From Gallionellales bacterium GWA2_60_18 (GTDB lineage: Bacteria; Pseudomonadota; Gammaproteobacteria; Burkholderiales; Gallionellaceae), in assembly GCA_001801105.1 (NCBI GenBank), contig MGWS01000026.1, forward strand, positions 90,759 to 154,758: a DNA stretch of 64,000 bases, written 5' to 3'. This document shows, piece after piece, positions 1 through 10,197 of the stretch. Made by a program: the position numbers and the translations under genes. How positions within the stretch are numbered: position 1 is the stretch's first letter; each line of letters starts with the position of its first letter. A model generated the notes under the pieces. It was not told the DNA's origin. It saw only the letters and a program-made list of their open reading frames with translations, and did not search any database.

Positions 1-150
1 CGCGATTACGTCACGCCGGACATGGTCAAGCATATGGCCGGTCCGGTGCTGGAGCACCGCCTCATCGTGCGCCCGCAGGCTGCCGCGCTGGGCAAGACGG
101 CGCACCTGATCCTGAAAGAGGTGCTGGATCAGGTGACGCCGCCGGTGTGA
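1..150 (+). CDS. MoxR-family AAA+ ATPase, C-terminal end (partial)
   Basis: The first 49 codons visible are open in frame 1 and stop with TGA at 148-150. The gene begins outside the window. The tail has the winged-helix-like C-terminal pattern of MoxR ATPases: RDYVTPDMVK, then a short helix ending in LEHRLIVRP. MoxR proteins are AAA+ chaperones that usually sit beside DUF58 and transglutaminase-like genes, and both partners follow here in the same direction. The identification rests on this short tail plus the context, so it is good but not certain. Confidence 0.72.
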   Translation, partial: RDYVTPDMVKHMAGPVLEHRLIVRPQAAALGKTAHLILKEVLDQVTPPV

Positions 151-178
151 GGCGGTAAACAAAAGCACGGGATCACCG

Positions 179-1450
179 ATGAGTCTGAACCTGCCCGCAT
201 GGAATCCGCGTCACCTCAAGCCGCTGGTGCTGGTCGGTCTCACGCTGGTGGCCTATGCCGCGGCGATCAACCGGGAACAGGCGTTGCCCTGGGCGATCGC
301 GGCGCTGTTGCTGGCGACGCTGGTCACCGGGTTCGCCTGGCCGCACTGGCTGATCAAACGGCTGTCGGTGACGCGGACCGGACCGGAACGCGCCGAGGAA
401 GGCGAGACCATCCATTTCAATGTGACGGTGCGCAATCAGGGCTGGTTGCCGCGCTTCATGGTGGAGGCGGTGGATCATCTGCCCTTCGTTGGCGCGGCGC
501 GGGGGGATGACGCTGCCGAGAAGGTGCTGGGCGTGGTCGCCTATATCGGCGGCAATTCGACGCGCAGTTTCGATGTGCCGCTGCTGTGCGAGAAGCGCGG
601 CTTCTATCGGCTCGGCCCGGTCGGGCTGGCTTCCGCTTTTCCGCTCGGTCTGATCGAGGCGCGCCAGCAGAAGAACGGCGGGGTACAGACGCTGACCATC
701 TATCCGGATGTGTTTGCCATCGTGGCATTGCCGCTATCCGGCACGCCCAGCGAGATCCATCGCGGCGGTTTCCTGCTGCCGGAGGGCGCGGGTGCGGCGG
801 AATTCTCCGGCCTGCGCGAATACCGTCGCGGCGACAATCCGCGCCATGTGCACTGGCCGACCACGGCGCGCCTGAACGAGTTGATGGTGAAGGAGTTCGA
901 GCCGCTCGCTTCCGCTTCCCTGTACCTCGTGCCGGATATGTCGGCCGATGCGAACGTCGGCAAGGGCAAGCATTCCAGCTTTGAGTACGCGGTCCGCATC
1001 GCGGCTTCCATTGGGCGCTACGCTTGCGGCAACGGCATGCAGGTCCGTATGAGCGGGGAAGGTGGGCGCAGTCTTGCCGTCGGCATCGGCTCAGGTGAGG
1101 CGCACTTCCGCAGCATGCTCGACGCGCTGGCCGTGGTGGATGCTGACGGGGCGATACCGTATGCCAAAGTCTTGCAGGATGTCGCCATGCATTGCCGCTA
1201 CGGACAGACGGTGGTGGTGTTCCTGTCCGAACCGGAAGCGCGCGTTTCTGCCACGGTGCAGGCCATCGCCTTGCTGCGCGCACGCGGCGCCAATGTGCTG
1301 GCGATCGAATTCGAGCGGGGATCGTTCCTCGATGAGAAGGCGCCGCCGTCCGGCGCGGGCGCATCGCCCTGGGCGGGCCTGCTCGATCTGGGCATCGTCT
1401 CTCTGACCATCCGCAAGGGCGACGATCTGTTGAGTGTGTTCAATCCATGA
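179..1450 (+). CDS. DUF58 domain protein, membrane-anchored
   Basis: A 423-residue protein. Two hydrophobic segments near residues 13-30 and 36-54 anchor a large soluble part. The DUF58 signature is clear around residues 210-242: FSGLREYRRGD, then PRHVHWPTTAR, then ELMVKEFE. The rest resembles a von Willebrand A-like fold, as in other DUF58 proteins. The gene starts 28 nt after the MoxR stop codon and overlaps the next gene by an ATGA motif at 1447-1450, so translation is probably coupled. MoxR-DUF58-TgpA operons are widespread; their exact role (metal-dependent complex assembly or envelope stress) is not settled. The family call is firm and the function unknown. Confidence 0.88.
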   Translation: MSLNLPAWNPRHLKPLVLVGLTLVAYAAAINREQALPWAIAALLLATLVTGFAWPHWLIKRLSVTRTGPERAEEGETIHFNVTVRNQGWLPRFMVEAVDHLPFVGAARGDDAAEKVLGVVAYIGGNSTRSFDVPLLCEKRGFYRLGPVGLASAFPLGLIEARQQKNGGVQTLTIYPDVFAIVALPLSGTPSEIHRGGFLLPEGAGAAEFSGLREYRRGDNPRHVHWPTTARLNELMVKEFEPLASASLYLVPDMSADANVGKGKHSSFEYAVRIAASIGRYACGNGMQVRMSGEGGRSLAVGIGSGEAHFRSMLDALAVVDADGAIPYAKVLQDVAMHCRYGQTVVVFLSEPEARVSATVQAIALLRARGANVLAIEFERGSFLDEKAPPSGAGASPWAGLLDLGIVSLTIRKGDDLLSVFNP

Positions 1451-2811
1451 GCCCGCCGCTGCGCTATCTGCCCGCCTATCTTGGCCTGTTCGCCGCACAG
1501 GTTCTGGCAGTGGCATGCAACGCTTTTCTCGATATCCAGTACGGCGGTTTCAGCACCGAAGTCCTGTTGTGGGCTTGCGCGTTCGCCATCACGCTGCGCG
1601 CGGGCTGGCGCCAGAATGGCGAGGCCGATGAAAAGGGCAGGCGCTGGATGCGCAATTCGCTGATCTTCGGCGCGCTGATCTCCGTGGTGATCTTCATTCC
1701 GATGTGGGGCTTTCCGCGTGCCGGCCTGTACATGCTGGCGATGTTGCAGGTGGCATACAACTGCGTCACCACCACGCGCCGCCATCTGCACATGAGCCTG
1801 CTCATCTCGCTGGTGATGGTGTTGTTCGCCGCCTCGCACTACCGTGCGGACTGGACCATGCTGTTCTATCTCGTTCCTTATGTGGCGGCTGTGGTGTTCA
1901 CCCTGGTGGCGGAGCAGATCAACCGCAGGGCAGGCGAGTTGCACCGGCAGAGTCTGGGGCAGCAGGTGGTGGGGGCGCAGGGAACGGCGATCATTGCGGC
2001 GACATCGGTGATTCTTGTATTGGGTCTGCTGTTCTATGCGCTCACTCCCCAAACCAGCTGGATGTCCCTTGCCTGGCGCTGGGGGCTGCCAGGTAGCGTC
2101 AACATCGGTGACAGTGATGCCCAGCTTGGCGGTGGCGGTGCGCAGTCCGGCGGAAGCGCCGGAGGACAAACCGGCGGAAGCGGCGGTGGGGGCAGCGCCG
2201 GTAATGCGGCGGGTTCCGGCATGGGGCTGGAGTGGCCGTCGGCAGGGGAGATGCGCAAAGCTGCGGCAAGAAAAGGCATGCCGGAATGGCAGCGCGACAC
2301 GATCAACGGACTGGCCGATCTCACGGAAGGCATGGGAAAACTGATGAAGCCCGTATTCGCGAGTTGCGTGGATCTTTGGGAGTCGTTGAAAAAATGGCTC
2401 AAGGAGAATCGCGACACGGTGATCAATATGCTCATCATCCTGGGCGTGCTGGCGTTGCTCTATGCGTTATGGAGATTGATGCGTGAAGCGCGGATGGTGA
2501 CCTGGCTGCGCACGCGATTCGATTATTTCCGTCTGGTACTGTCAGGCACGCGCAGCGGCGGCGTGCGGGACTCGTTGATCTGTTACGAGGCCATGGTGCG
2601 GCTTTTCGAATTGCAGAATATCGAACGCGGCAGCCGTGAAAATACCCGCGAGTATCTGAACGAGCTCAATTGTTACTACCGCCATCTGGGGCGCGAGACC
2701 GGGGAGATGACGCGCCTCTACGAGGATGCGCGCTACGGTGGCATAACCGGTCCTGTGCAGGCTGGGCGCATGCGGGAGCTGTATCGGCAGATATTCCGGC
2801 ATGTCGGGTAG
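1447..2811 (+). CDS. TgpA-like membrane protein with DUF4129 tail but no transglutaminase core
   Basis: A 454-residue membrane protein. Residues 1-200 contain about six hydrophobic segments like the N-terminal part of TgpA. A Gly/Ser-rich low-complexity stretch follows (about residues 218-257), then a soluble part, one more membrane segment near 340-357 (NMLIILGVLALLYALW), and a C-terminal DUF4129-type domain with YEAMVRLFEL, ENTREYLNEL and LYEDARYGG. TgpA proteins of MoxR-DUF58 operons normally carry a periplasmic transglutaminase core between the membrane parts. I see no Cys-His-Asp core here, only the Gly/Ser linker. The start ATG overlaps the DUF58 stop codon. Family assignment by layout and context is reasonable; the role is unknown. 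Confidence 0.75.
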   Translation: MSPPLRYLPAYLGLFAAQVLAVACNAFLDIQYGGFSTEVLLWACAFAITLRAGWRQNGEADEKGRRWMRNSLIFGALISVVIFIPMWGFPRAGLYMLAMLQVAYNCVTTTRRHLHMSLLISLVMVLFAASHYRADWTMLFYLVPYVAAVVFTLVAEQINRRAGELHRQSLGQQVVGAQGTAIIAATSVILVLGLLFYALTPQTSWMSLAWRWGLPGSVNIGDSDAQLGGGGAQSGGSAGGQTGGSGGGGSAGNAAGSGMGLEWPSAGEMRKAAARKGMPEWQRDTINGLADLTEGMGKLMKPVFASCVDLWESLKKWLKENRDTVINMLIILGVLALLYALWRLMREARMVTWLRTRFDYFRLVLSGTRSGGVRDSLICYEAMVRLFELQNIERGSRENTREYLNELNCYYRHLGRETGEMTRLYEDARYGGITGPVQAGRMRELYRQIFRHVG

Positions 2812-2856
2812 CGCTCCCGGTGCCATCGGGCAAGGGCGCCCAACCCGTAGCGTAAA

Positions 2857-2899
2857 GCAAAAGACTTCTTCGGTTTAATTGACCGAAGAAGTCTTTTGC
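2857..2899. terminator. Bidirectional terminator between convergent genes
   Basis: A perfect 18-bp inverted repeat (2857-2874 with 2882-2899) encloses a 7-nt loop. The outer part of the stem is A-rich on the left and T-rich on the right (CAAAAGAC / GTCTTTTG), so it can work as an intrinsic terminator in both directions. It lies between the stop codons of the TgpA-like gene and dnaJ. Confidence 0.85.
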
Positions 2900-2917
2900 C
2901 TTGTGGCTACGATCGAA

Positions 2918-4045
2918 CTATTGAGCGAAGAAATCCTTCACTTTATCCATCCACGATTTGGCGCGGGGGTTGTGGTGCGCGCTGTCGGCCGCGTTGATGG
3001 CCTCGAACTCGCGCAGCAATTCCTTCTGGCGGTCGGTTAGGTTGATCGGCGTCTCTACGATGACGTGGCAATGCAGGTCGCCGTGGCTGGTGCTGCGCAC
3101 GCCTTTGATGCCCTTGCCGCGCAGGCGGAACTGTTTTCCGCTCTGGGTTTCGGCGGGGATTTTGATGAGCGCCTTGCCGTCCAGTGTGGGGATCTCGATC
3201 TCGCCGCCCAATGCCGCGGTGGTGAAGCTGATCGGCATCTCGCAATGCAGGTCGTTGTGGTCGCGCTGGAACACCGCGTGCGGCTTGATGTGGATCACCA
3301 CGTACAGGTCGCCCGGTGGCCCGCCGTTGACGCCGTGCTCGCCTTCGCCCGAGAGCCGGATGCGGTCGTCGTTGTCCACGCCTGACGGGATCTTCACCGA
3401 CAGCGTCTTGTGCTGTTTGATGCGTCCGCTGCCGTTGCAGTCCTTGCATGGCGAGGAGATCATCTTGCCGGTGCCGTGGCAGCGCGGGCAGGTCTGCTGG
3501 ATCGAGAAGAAGCCCTGCTGTATGCGCACCTGCCCCTGCCCGTGGCAGGTGGTGCAGGTGGTCGGGCTGGTGCCCGGCTTGGCGCCGGAGCCGTGGCAGG
3601 TCTCGCATTCCGCCATGGTGGGGATGCGGATCTGCGTCTCGGTGCCGCGCGCGGCCTGCTCCAGCGTGATCTCCATGTTGTAGCGCAGGTCGGCGCCGCG
3701 CTGCACGCTGCTGCGCCCCGCTCCTCCGCGCGCCCCGCCGAAGATGTCGCCGAAGATGTCGGAGAAATCGAAACCCGCAGCACCAGCGCCGCCAAATCCG
3801 CCGCCGCCCATGCCACCCGCCTCGAAAGCGGCGTGGCCGTACTGGTCGTAGGCGGCGCGCTTCTGCCCGTCGGAGAGGGTCTCGTAGGCTTCCTTCGCTT
3901 CCTTGAAGTGTTCCTCCGCCTTCGGGTTGTCCGGATTGCGGTCGGGGTGGTGCTTCATCGCCAGCTTGCGATAAGCCTTCTTGATCTCTTCCTCGGAGGC
4001 GTCACGATTGACGCCGAGGACTTCGTAGTAGTCTTTTTTTGACAT
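2918..4045 (-). CDS. dnaJ: Chaperone protein DnaJ
   Basis: A 375-residue type I DnaJ (Hsp40), co-chaperone that stimulates DnaK ATPase activity and delivers substrates. The J domain occupies residues 1-70 with the HPD motif in [11 protein letters not shown] Gly/Phe-rich region follows ([18 protein letters not shown]). The zinc-finger region has four CxxCxGxG-type repeats ([42 protein letters not shown]), and then come the C-terminal substrate-binding domains. It is the last gene of the grpE-dnaK-dnaJ operon. The start [12 protein letters not shown] is the conserved one, but the bases just before it are a 7-bp repeat array with no Shine-Dalgarno sequence. Confidence 0.98.
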   Translation of the reverse strand: MSKKDYYEVLGVNRDASEEEIKKAYRKLAMKHHPDRNPDNPKAEEHFKEAKEAYETLSDGQKRAAYDQYGHAAFEAGGMGGGGFGGAGAAGFDFSDIFGDIFGGARGGAGRSSVQRGADLRYNMEITLEQAARGTETQIRIPTMAECETCHGSGAKPGTSPTTCTTCHGQGQVRIQQGFFSIQQTCPRCHGTGKMISSPCKDCNGSGRIKQHKTLSVKIPSGVDNDDRIRLSGEGEHGVNGGPPGDLYVVIHIKPHAVFQRDHNDLHCEMPISFTTAALGGEIEIPTLDGKALIKIPAETQSGKQFRLRGKGIKGVRSTSHGDLHCHVIVETPINLTDRQKELLREFEAINAADSAHHNPRAKSWMDKVKDFFAQ

Positions 4046-4172
4046 AGTCGTTAGTAGTTAGTCGCTAGTCGTTAGTTGAAAAGCGAACTGGTCGCTGAAT
4101 TGTTATCGCTAGTCGTTAGTCGAAAAGCCAACCCAAGGGGTTAGCTAACGACTAACGTCTAGCGACTAACGA

Positions 4173-4175
<3 letters not shown>
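4045..4175. repeat. TAGTCGN heptad array, dnaK-dnaJ intergenic
   Basis: Almost the whole gap between dnaK and dnaJ consists of 7-bp units. On the plus strand five units run from 4045 to 4079 (TAGTCGT, TAGTAGT, TAGTCGC, TAGTCGT, TAGTTGA), and a partial second block lies near 4105-4125. On the minus strand five units run from 4175 down to 4141 (TAGTCGT, TAGTCGC, TAGACGT, TAGTCGT, TAGCTAA). The blocks are inverted relative to each other and can form an imperfect hairpin. The dnaK stop codon TAG is the first three bases of the minus-strand array, and the plus-strand block touches the dnaJ start codon. Confidence 0.85.
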
Positions 4176-6113
<1,938 letters not shown>

Positions 6114-6212
6114 GATGCTTTCCTTTCAGTTGAATTGGTTGGATTCGTTAATCTGTTGTTGCCCTGCCGCATAACATCAGGGCGGCATTGGATATTTCAA
6201 GTGCAAATTCGA

Positions 6213-6291
6213 TAGTTGTTAGTCGCTAGTCGTTAGTCTCTAGTTGGTGTTGTCCGCTGCGCGGGTTTTTAACTAACGACTAGCGACTAAC
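6213..6291. repeat. TAGTCGN heptad array with 20-bp perfect inverted repeat, grpE-dnaK intergenic
   Basis: On the plus strand five 7-bp units run from 6213 to 6247 (TAGTTGT, TAGTCGC, TAGTCGT, TAGTCTC, TAGTTGG). On the minus strand three units run from 6289 down to 6269. The arms 6218-6237 and 6272-6291 are a perfect 20-bp inverted repeat with a 34-nt spacer that has a small GC hairpin-like centre (GTCCGCTGCGCGGG). The element is transcribed between grpE and dnaK, about 10 nt after the grpE stop, so it may form a processing or attenuation hairpin. It uses the same repeat unit as the dnaK-dnaJ array. Confidence 0.85.
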
Positions 6292-6301
6292 GGCTGAATT
6301 A

Positions 6302-6835
6302 TTATTCTTTCCCCTTCGCCACCATCACCAGCGCGGGGCGCAACACGCGGTCGTTCAGCGCATAACCCTTCTGCATCACGCTGACCACGGTATGCGGCTC
6401 CTGATCGCTCTCCAGCATGCCGATGGCCTGGTGCTTGTGCGGGTCGAGCTTCTCGCCGACCGGGTTGATCTCGACGATGTTGAACTTCTCGAACACGCTG
6501 GCCAGCTGCTTCAGGGTCAGCTCCATGCCGCTCTTGAAGCTTTCTACCGTCGCTGTTCCCACTGCCAGCCCGGCTTCCAGGCTGTCTTTCACCGCCAGCA
6601 TCTCGCCGGAGAAGCGCTCCACGGCGAATTTCTGCGCCTTGCTCACATCCTCGGCGGCGCGGCGGCGGATGTTCTCGCTCTCGGCCTTGGCGTACATCCA
6701 GGCGTCGTAGTGTTCCTGCGCCTTGCGCTCGGCTTCCTTGAGCATCTCTTCCATGCTGGGCATGACCTCGGTGGTGTTTTCTGCGGCAGAACCGGCGCTC
6801 GCGGCATCCTGCGGGGTGTTTTGCTGTTGTTCCAT
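6302..6835 (-). CDS. grpE: Nucleotide exchange factor GrpE
   Basis: A 177-residue GrpE, the factor that releases ADP from DnaK. A variable N-terminal stretch leads into a long coiled-coil helix (about residues 28-80, including [20 protein letters not shown]). The compact C-terminal beta domain contains [16 protein letters not shown] and ends with [14 protein letters not shown], the GrpE signature region. The start ATG at 6835 has a good ribosome-binding site (AGGAGAG, 4 nt spacing). It is the first gene of the heat-shock operon behind a sigma-32 promoter. Confidence 0.97.
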   Translation of the reverse strand: MEQQQNTPQDAASAGSAAENTTEVMPSMEEMLKEAERKAQEHYDAWMYAKAESENIRRRAAEDVSKAQKFAVERFSGEMLAVKDSLEAGLAVGTATVESFKSGMELTLKQLASVFEKFNIVEINPVGEKLDPHKHQAIGMLESDQEPHTVVSVMQKGYALNDRVLRPALVMVAKGKE

Positions 6836-6862
6836 GTGTCTCTCCTGTTTGCGACAGGCGGG

Positions 6863-6890
6863 TTATGGGGGTGGATGATTCGATTTCAAG
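6863..6890 (-). promoter_or_regulatory. Sigma-32 (RpoH) heat-shock promoter of grpE-dnaK-dnaJ
   Basis: Read on the minus strand, CTTGAAA (6890-6884) and CCCCATAA (6870-6863) are separated by 13 nt. This matches the RpoH consensus CTTGAAA-N11-16-CCCCATNT closely. It lies 28 nt upstream of the grpE start codon, between grpE and a palindromic element. Confidence 0.85.
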
Positions 6891-6915
6891 GGCAAACGCA
6901 ATATTTTTTGCATGA

Positions 6916-7059
6916 GGGCGCCTCGAAAAACCGTAGCGAGCGGCTCGAGTGCAAGGCGCACGGAGCGGAGCGACCGAGACATACCTCGTCTGGTAGGCGA
7001 GGAAGTGAGCACCGCGCAACGCAGCAATCGAGCCGCGCAGTAGGTTTGTCGAGGCACCC
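6916..7059. repeat. Palindromic mobile element (MITE-like), copy 1
   Basis: A 144-bp element with imperfect terminal inverted repeats of about 48 bp. The left arm begins GGGCGCCTCGAAAAACCGTA and the right arm ends with the related complement TTTGTCGAGGCACCC. The inner core (GTAGCGAGCGGCT, GCAAGGCGCACGG and GCGCAACGCAGC) is shared with the element at 31571-31700. No coding potential. It separates the divergent grpE and MFS promoters. Confidence 0.75.
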
Positions 7060-7063
7060 GTGA

Positions 7064-7069
7064 GATAAT
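7064..7069 (+). promoter_or_regulatory. Putative -10 box of the MFS gene
   Basis: GATAAT followed by GCGCGCC, a -10 form seen before several genes in this window, 26 nt upstream of the ATG at 7096. The expected -35 region falls in the right arm of the palindromic element, and no strong -35 hexamer is visible. Confidence 0.4.
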
Positions 7070-7095
7070 GCGCGCCGTTTAAAAGCCGCATCCTC

Positions 7096-8259
7096 ATGTC
7101 CACCAGCAAGAACTACCACTGGCGCATCGCCGGGTTCTATTTTTTCTACTACGCCTTCATAGGGATGTTCGCGCCCTACTGGAGCCTGTACCTCAAATCG
7201 TTGCATTTCGGTGCCATCGAGATCGCCATCCTGATGTCGATCCAGCCGGTGATGCGCATGATCGCGCCGAACATCTGGGGCTGGCTGGCCGACCATACGA
7301 ACAAGCGCCGCGAGGTGGTGATCGTCGCGGCGAGCATGAGCGCGCTGTTCTATCTGGGCGTGTTCGCTACCACCAGTTTCTGGGGGCTGTTCCTGGTGCT
7401 CGGCCTGATGAGCTTCTTCTGGAGCGCCTCGATGCCGCTGGTGGAGGCGACCACGCTCAGCTGGCTGGGCAAGAACACCGCGCACTACGGGCGCGTCCGT
7501 TCATGGGGATCGGTCGGTTTCATCGTCGCCGTGGTGGGGCTGGGCTTTGCCTTCGATTACATCGCCATCGCCTGGCTGCTGTGGGCGGGGCTGGTGTGCG
7601 AGATCGGCATGCTGATCTTCGCGCGGCAGATGCCCGCCACCGAGGTGCTGGCGCACCATACCGACCACCAGCCGATCCGCAGCATCGTGCTGCAACCGCG
7701 CGTGCTGGCGCTGTTCGTCTCGTGTTTCCTGATGTCGGTGGCGCACGGCCCTTATTACACCTTCTTTTCCATCTATCTGGTCGAGCACGGCTATGCCAAG
7801 AGCGCGGTGGGTGGGTTGTGGGCGCTCGGCGTGATCTGCGAGATCGGGGTGTTCTTCCTGATGCCGGCGCTGGTGCGGCGCTTCGGCTTCGCGCGCATCC
7901 TGCTGTTCAGCTTCGGCTGCGCGGTGCTGCGCTTCATGCTGATCGGCTGGGCGGTGGATATCCTGCTGCTCATCCTGGTCGCGCAGGTGCTGCACGCCGC
8001 GACCTTCGGCGCCTATCACGCGGCCTCGGTGGGGCTAGTGCATGGGTTCTTCCAGGGGCGGCACCAGTCCAGGGGGCAGGCGCTGTTCGGCAGCGTCACC
8101 TACGGCGCGGGCGGGATGCTGGGCGGTCTGGCCAGCGGCCCGATCTGGCAATATTGGGGAGCGTCCGCGCTGTATTCGTTCAGCGCCGGCATGGCGTTGC
8201 TCGGGATGTTGGTCGCGTCCGGCGTGATGGAGGCGGCAAGCGGACGACAGGGTTATTAG
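7096..8259 (+). CDS. MFS transporter, HcaT/MFS_1-like
   Basis: A 387-residue inner-membrane protein with about twelve hydrophobic segments. The N-terminal half has FYFFYYAFIGMFAPYWSLYL, then WGWLADHTNKRR, the MFS loop 2-3 type motif. The second half repeats the layout (HGPYYTFFSIYLVEHGYA, GALFGSV-like RGQALFGSVTYGAGGMLGG). This arrangement fits the MFS_1-like/HcaT (phenylpropionate permease) branch, whose members often have unknown substrates. It stands alone with its own putative promoter. The family is firm; the substrate cannot be told. Confidence 0.82.
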   Translation: MSTSKNYHWRIAGFYFFYYAFIGMFAPYWSLYLKSLHFGAIEIAILMSIQPVMRMIAPNIWGWLADHTNKRREVVIVAASMSALFYLGVFATTSFWGLFLVLGLMSFFWSASMPLVEATTLSWLGKNTAHYGRVRSWGSVGFIVAVVGLGFAFDYIAIAWLLWAGLVCEIGMLIFARQMPATEVLAHHTDHQPIRSIVLQPRVLALFVSCFLMSVAHGPYYTFFSIYLVEHGYAKSAVGGLWALGVICEIGVFFLMPALVRRFGFARILLFSFGCAVLRFMLIGWAVDILLLILVAQVLHAATFGAYHAASVGLVHGFFQGRHQSRGQALFGSVTYGAGGMLGGLASGPIWQYWGASALYSFSAGMALLGMLVASGVMEAASGRQGY

Positions 8260-8630
8260 GCGTCGCCTTTCCTCCGGTCGCCTGTCCGCTTGCGGCGGTC
8301 TTCCACGTATTATTTGCGTTCCTGCGCTTCGGCGGCGACGCGAAGTCGACCTGTTCGTTGCCCTGTGCATCCTGCTTTCTGGCGATGCTGCCGAGCAGGA
8401 GTTCCGGATAGAGCCGATCATGGCATTTTTCGAGATAGCAGCGGTCGGGCATCTGCGCCAGCATAGGTGTTGGTCACGTCGAAATTGTTCATGCGGAATT
8501 TCATGCCATCGTTATCGGGCGAGCCGGTATTGTGTGCCCGTAATGCTAACGAGGTTTTTGCGGAAGGGGTCGTTTTGTTTTCGTGCAGGGCGGATTTTGC
8601 GCGGCCGGTATCCTGATTGCGCGCCGGTTG
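8260..8630. other. Intergenic region without a convincing gene
   Basis: About 370 bp between the MFS gene and the leuC promoter. Reading frames on the minus strand give fragments that look partly protein-like (for example MNNFDVTNTYAGADARPLL, and in another frame CYLEKCHDRLYPELLLGSI). They are short, in different frames and lack convincing starts, so this may be the remnant of a decayed gene. No structured RNA, repeat or terminator was recognised. Confidence 0.4.
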
Positions 8631-8639
8631 TGGCATAAT
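8631..8639 (+). promoter_or_regulatory. Extended -10 promoter of leuC
   Basis: TGGCATAAT (extended TGN plus CATAAT) followed by CGCGCGC, 24 nt before the leuC ATG. No clear -35 box is visible, as is usual for extended -10 promoters. Confidence 0.45.
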
Positions 8640-8663
8640 CGCGCGCTCAATCAAGGTGTGACA

Positions 8664-10067
8664 ATGGGCGCAAAAACTTTATACGACAAACTCTGGGATA
8701 CGCACGTGGTGCGGCAGGAAGCCGACGGCACCGCGCTGATCTATATCGACCGTCAACTGGTGCATGAAGTCACCAGCCCGCAGGCCTTCGAAGGCCTGAA
8801 GCTGGCGCAGCGCAAGCCGTGGCGCACCGCTTCCATGCTGGCGGTGCCGGACCATAACGTGCCGACGACGCACCGTGAGTTCGGTATCGCCGACCCGATC
8901 TCGCGCCTGCAGGTGGAGACGCTGGATGCCAATTGCGCCGAGTTCGGCGTGGTCGAGTTCAAGATGAACGACATCCGCCAGGGCATCGTGCATGTGATCG
9001 GCCCGGAGCAGGGCGCGACGCTGCCTGGCATGACGGTGGTGTGCGGCGATTCGCACACCAGTACGCACGGCGCGTTCGCCGCGCTGGCGCACGGCATCGG
9101 CACCTCCGAGGTGGAGCATGTGATGGCCACGCAGTGCCTGATGGCGAAGAAATCCAAGGCGATGCTGGTCAAAGTCGAGGGGGCGCTCGGCAAGGGCGTG
9201 ACCGCCAAGGACATCGCACTGGCGGTGATCGGCAGGATCGGCACGGCGGGCGGTACGGGCTATGCCATCGAATTCGCGGGCAGCGCGATCCGCGCACTTT
9301 CCATGGAAGGGCGCATGACGCTGTGCAACATGGCCATCGAGGCCGGCGCACGCGCCGGCATGGTGGCGGCGGACGAAACCACCTTCGCCTACGTCAAGGG
9401 TCGCCCCTTCGCGCCGCACGGCGAACACTGGGACAAGGCCGTGGCGTACTGGCGCACCCTGCACAGCGATGAGGGGGCGAAGTTCGACGCGGTGGTGGTG
9501 CTGGATGCCGCAAACATCCGTCCGCAGGTGACCTGGGGCACTTCGCCGGAGATGGTCACGTCCATCGACGAACGCGTGCCTGATCCCGCTTCCGCACCCG
9601 ACGAGGTGAAGCGCCACGACTGGCAGCGCGCGCTGGATTACATGGGCTTGCAGGCGAATACGCCTATCAATGAAATCAATATCGACAAGGTGTTCATCGG
9701 TTCCTGCACCAATGGGCGCATCGAAGATATGCGCGCCGCCGCCGCGGTGGCCAAGGGCAGGAAGGTCGCGCCCAACGTCAAGCTGGCGATGGTGGTGCCC
9801 GGCTCCGGCCTGGTAAAACAACAGGCCGAACAGGAAGGACTGGACAAGGTGTTCATCGAGGCGGGCTTCGAGTGGCGCGATCCGGGCTGCTCGATGTGCC
9901 TGGCGATGAACGATGACAGGCTGGAGCCGGGCGAACGCTGTGCCTCGACCTCCAACCGCAATTTCGAGGGGCGGCAGGGGCAGGGTGGCCGCACCCATCT
10001 GGTGAGTCCGGAGATGGCGGCCGCAGCGGCGATCGCCGGGCATTTCGTGGACGTGAGCAAACTCTAA
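8664..10067 (+). CDS. leuC: 3-isopropylmalate dehydratase large subunit
   Basis: A 467-residue aconitase-family subunit. With LeuD it isomerises 2- to 3-isopropylmalate in leucine synthesis using a [4Fe-4S] cluster. The start at 8664 gives the conserved [16 protein letters not shown]; in-frame codons upstream are not conserved. Substrate and cluster regions are clear: [35 protein letters not shown] (first cluster Cys), and [13 protein letters not shown] (the other two Cys). The protein ends GHFVDVSKL. It is followed within 10 nt by a lipoprotein gene and then leuD. Confidence 0.97.
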   Translation: MGAKTLYDKLWDTHVVRQEADGTALIYIDRQLVHEVTSPQAFEGLKLAQRKPWRTASMLAVPDHNVPTTHREFGIADPISRLQVETLDANCAEFGVVEFKMNDIRQGIVHVIGPEQGATLPGMTVVCGDSHTSTHGAFAALAHGIGTSEVEHVMATQCLMAKKSKAMLVKVEGALGKGVTAKDIALAVIGRIGTAGGTGYAIEFAGSAIRALSMEGRMTLCNMAIEAGARAGMVAADETTFAYVKGRPFAPHGEHWDKAVAYWRTLHSDEGAKFDAVVVLDAANIRPQVTWGTSPEMVTSIDERVPDPASAPDEVKRHDWQRALDYMGLQANTPINEINIDKVFIGSCTNGRIEDMRAAAAVAKGRKVAPNVKLAMVVPGSGLVKQQAEQEGLDKVFIEAGFEWRDPGCSMCLAMNDDRLEPGERCASTSNRNFEGRQGQGGRTHLVSPEMAAAAAIAGHFVDVSKL

Positions 10068-10077
10068 GGAGACGAAG

Positions 10078-10197
10078 ATGAGAAAGATGGCTTTGTTATT
10101 GGCCGCATTGATGCTGGCCGGTTGCAACACCATGGAAGGGCTGGGCAAGGACATCCAGAAGGGCGGCGAAGAATTGGAAAAGGCGGCGACAAAGTAA
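10078..10197 (+). CDS. Entericidin-like small lipoprotein
   Basis: A 39-residue protein: [20 protein letters not shown], then a short charged tail ending EELEKAATK. Residues 1-16 form a lipoprotein signal peptide with the lipobox LAGC, so the mature product would be a lipidated peptide of about 24 residues. Size and sequence match the entericidin EcnA/EcnB family. A strong Shine-Dalgarno (AAGGAG) overlaps the leuC stop codon, and the stop TAA overlaps the leuD ATG (TAATG), so it is translated within the leu operon. Its role there is unknown. Confidence 0.85.
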   Translation: MRKMALLLAALMLAGCNTMEGLGKDIQKGGEELEKAATK

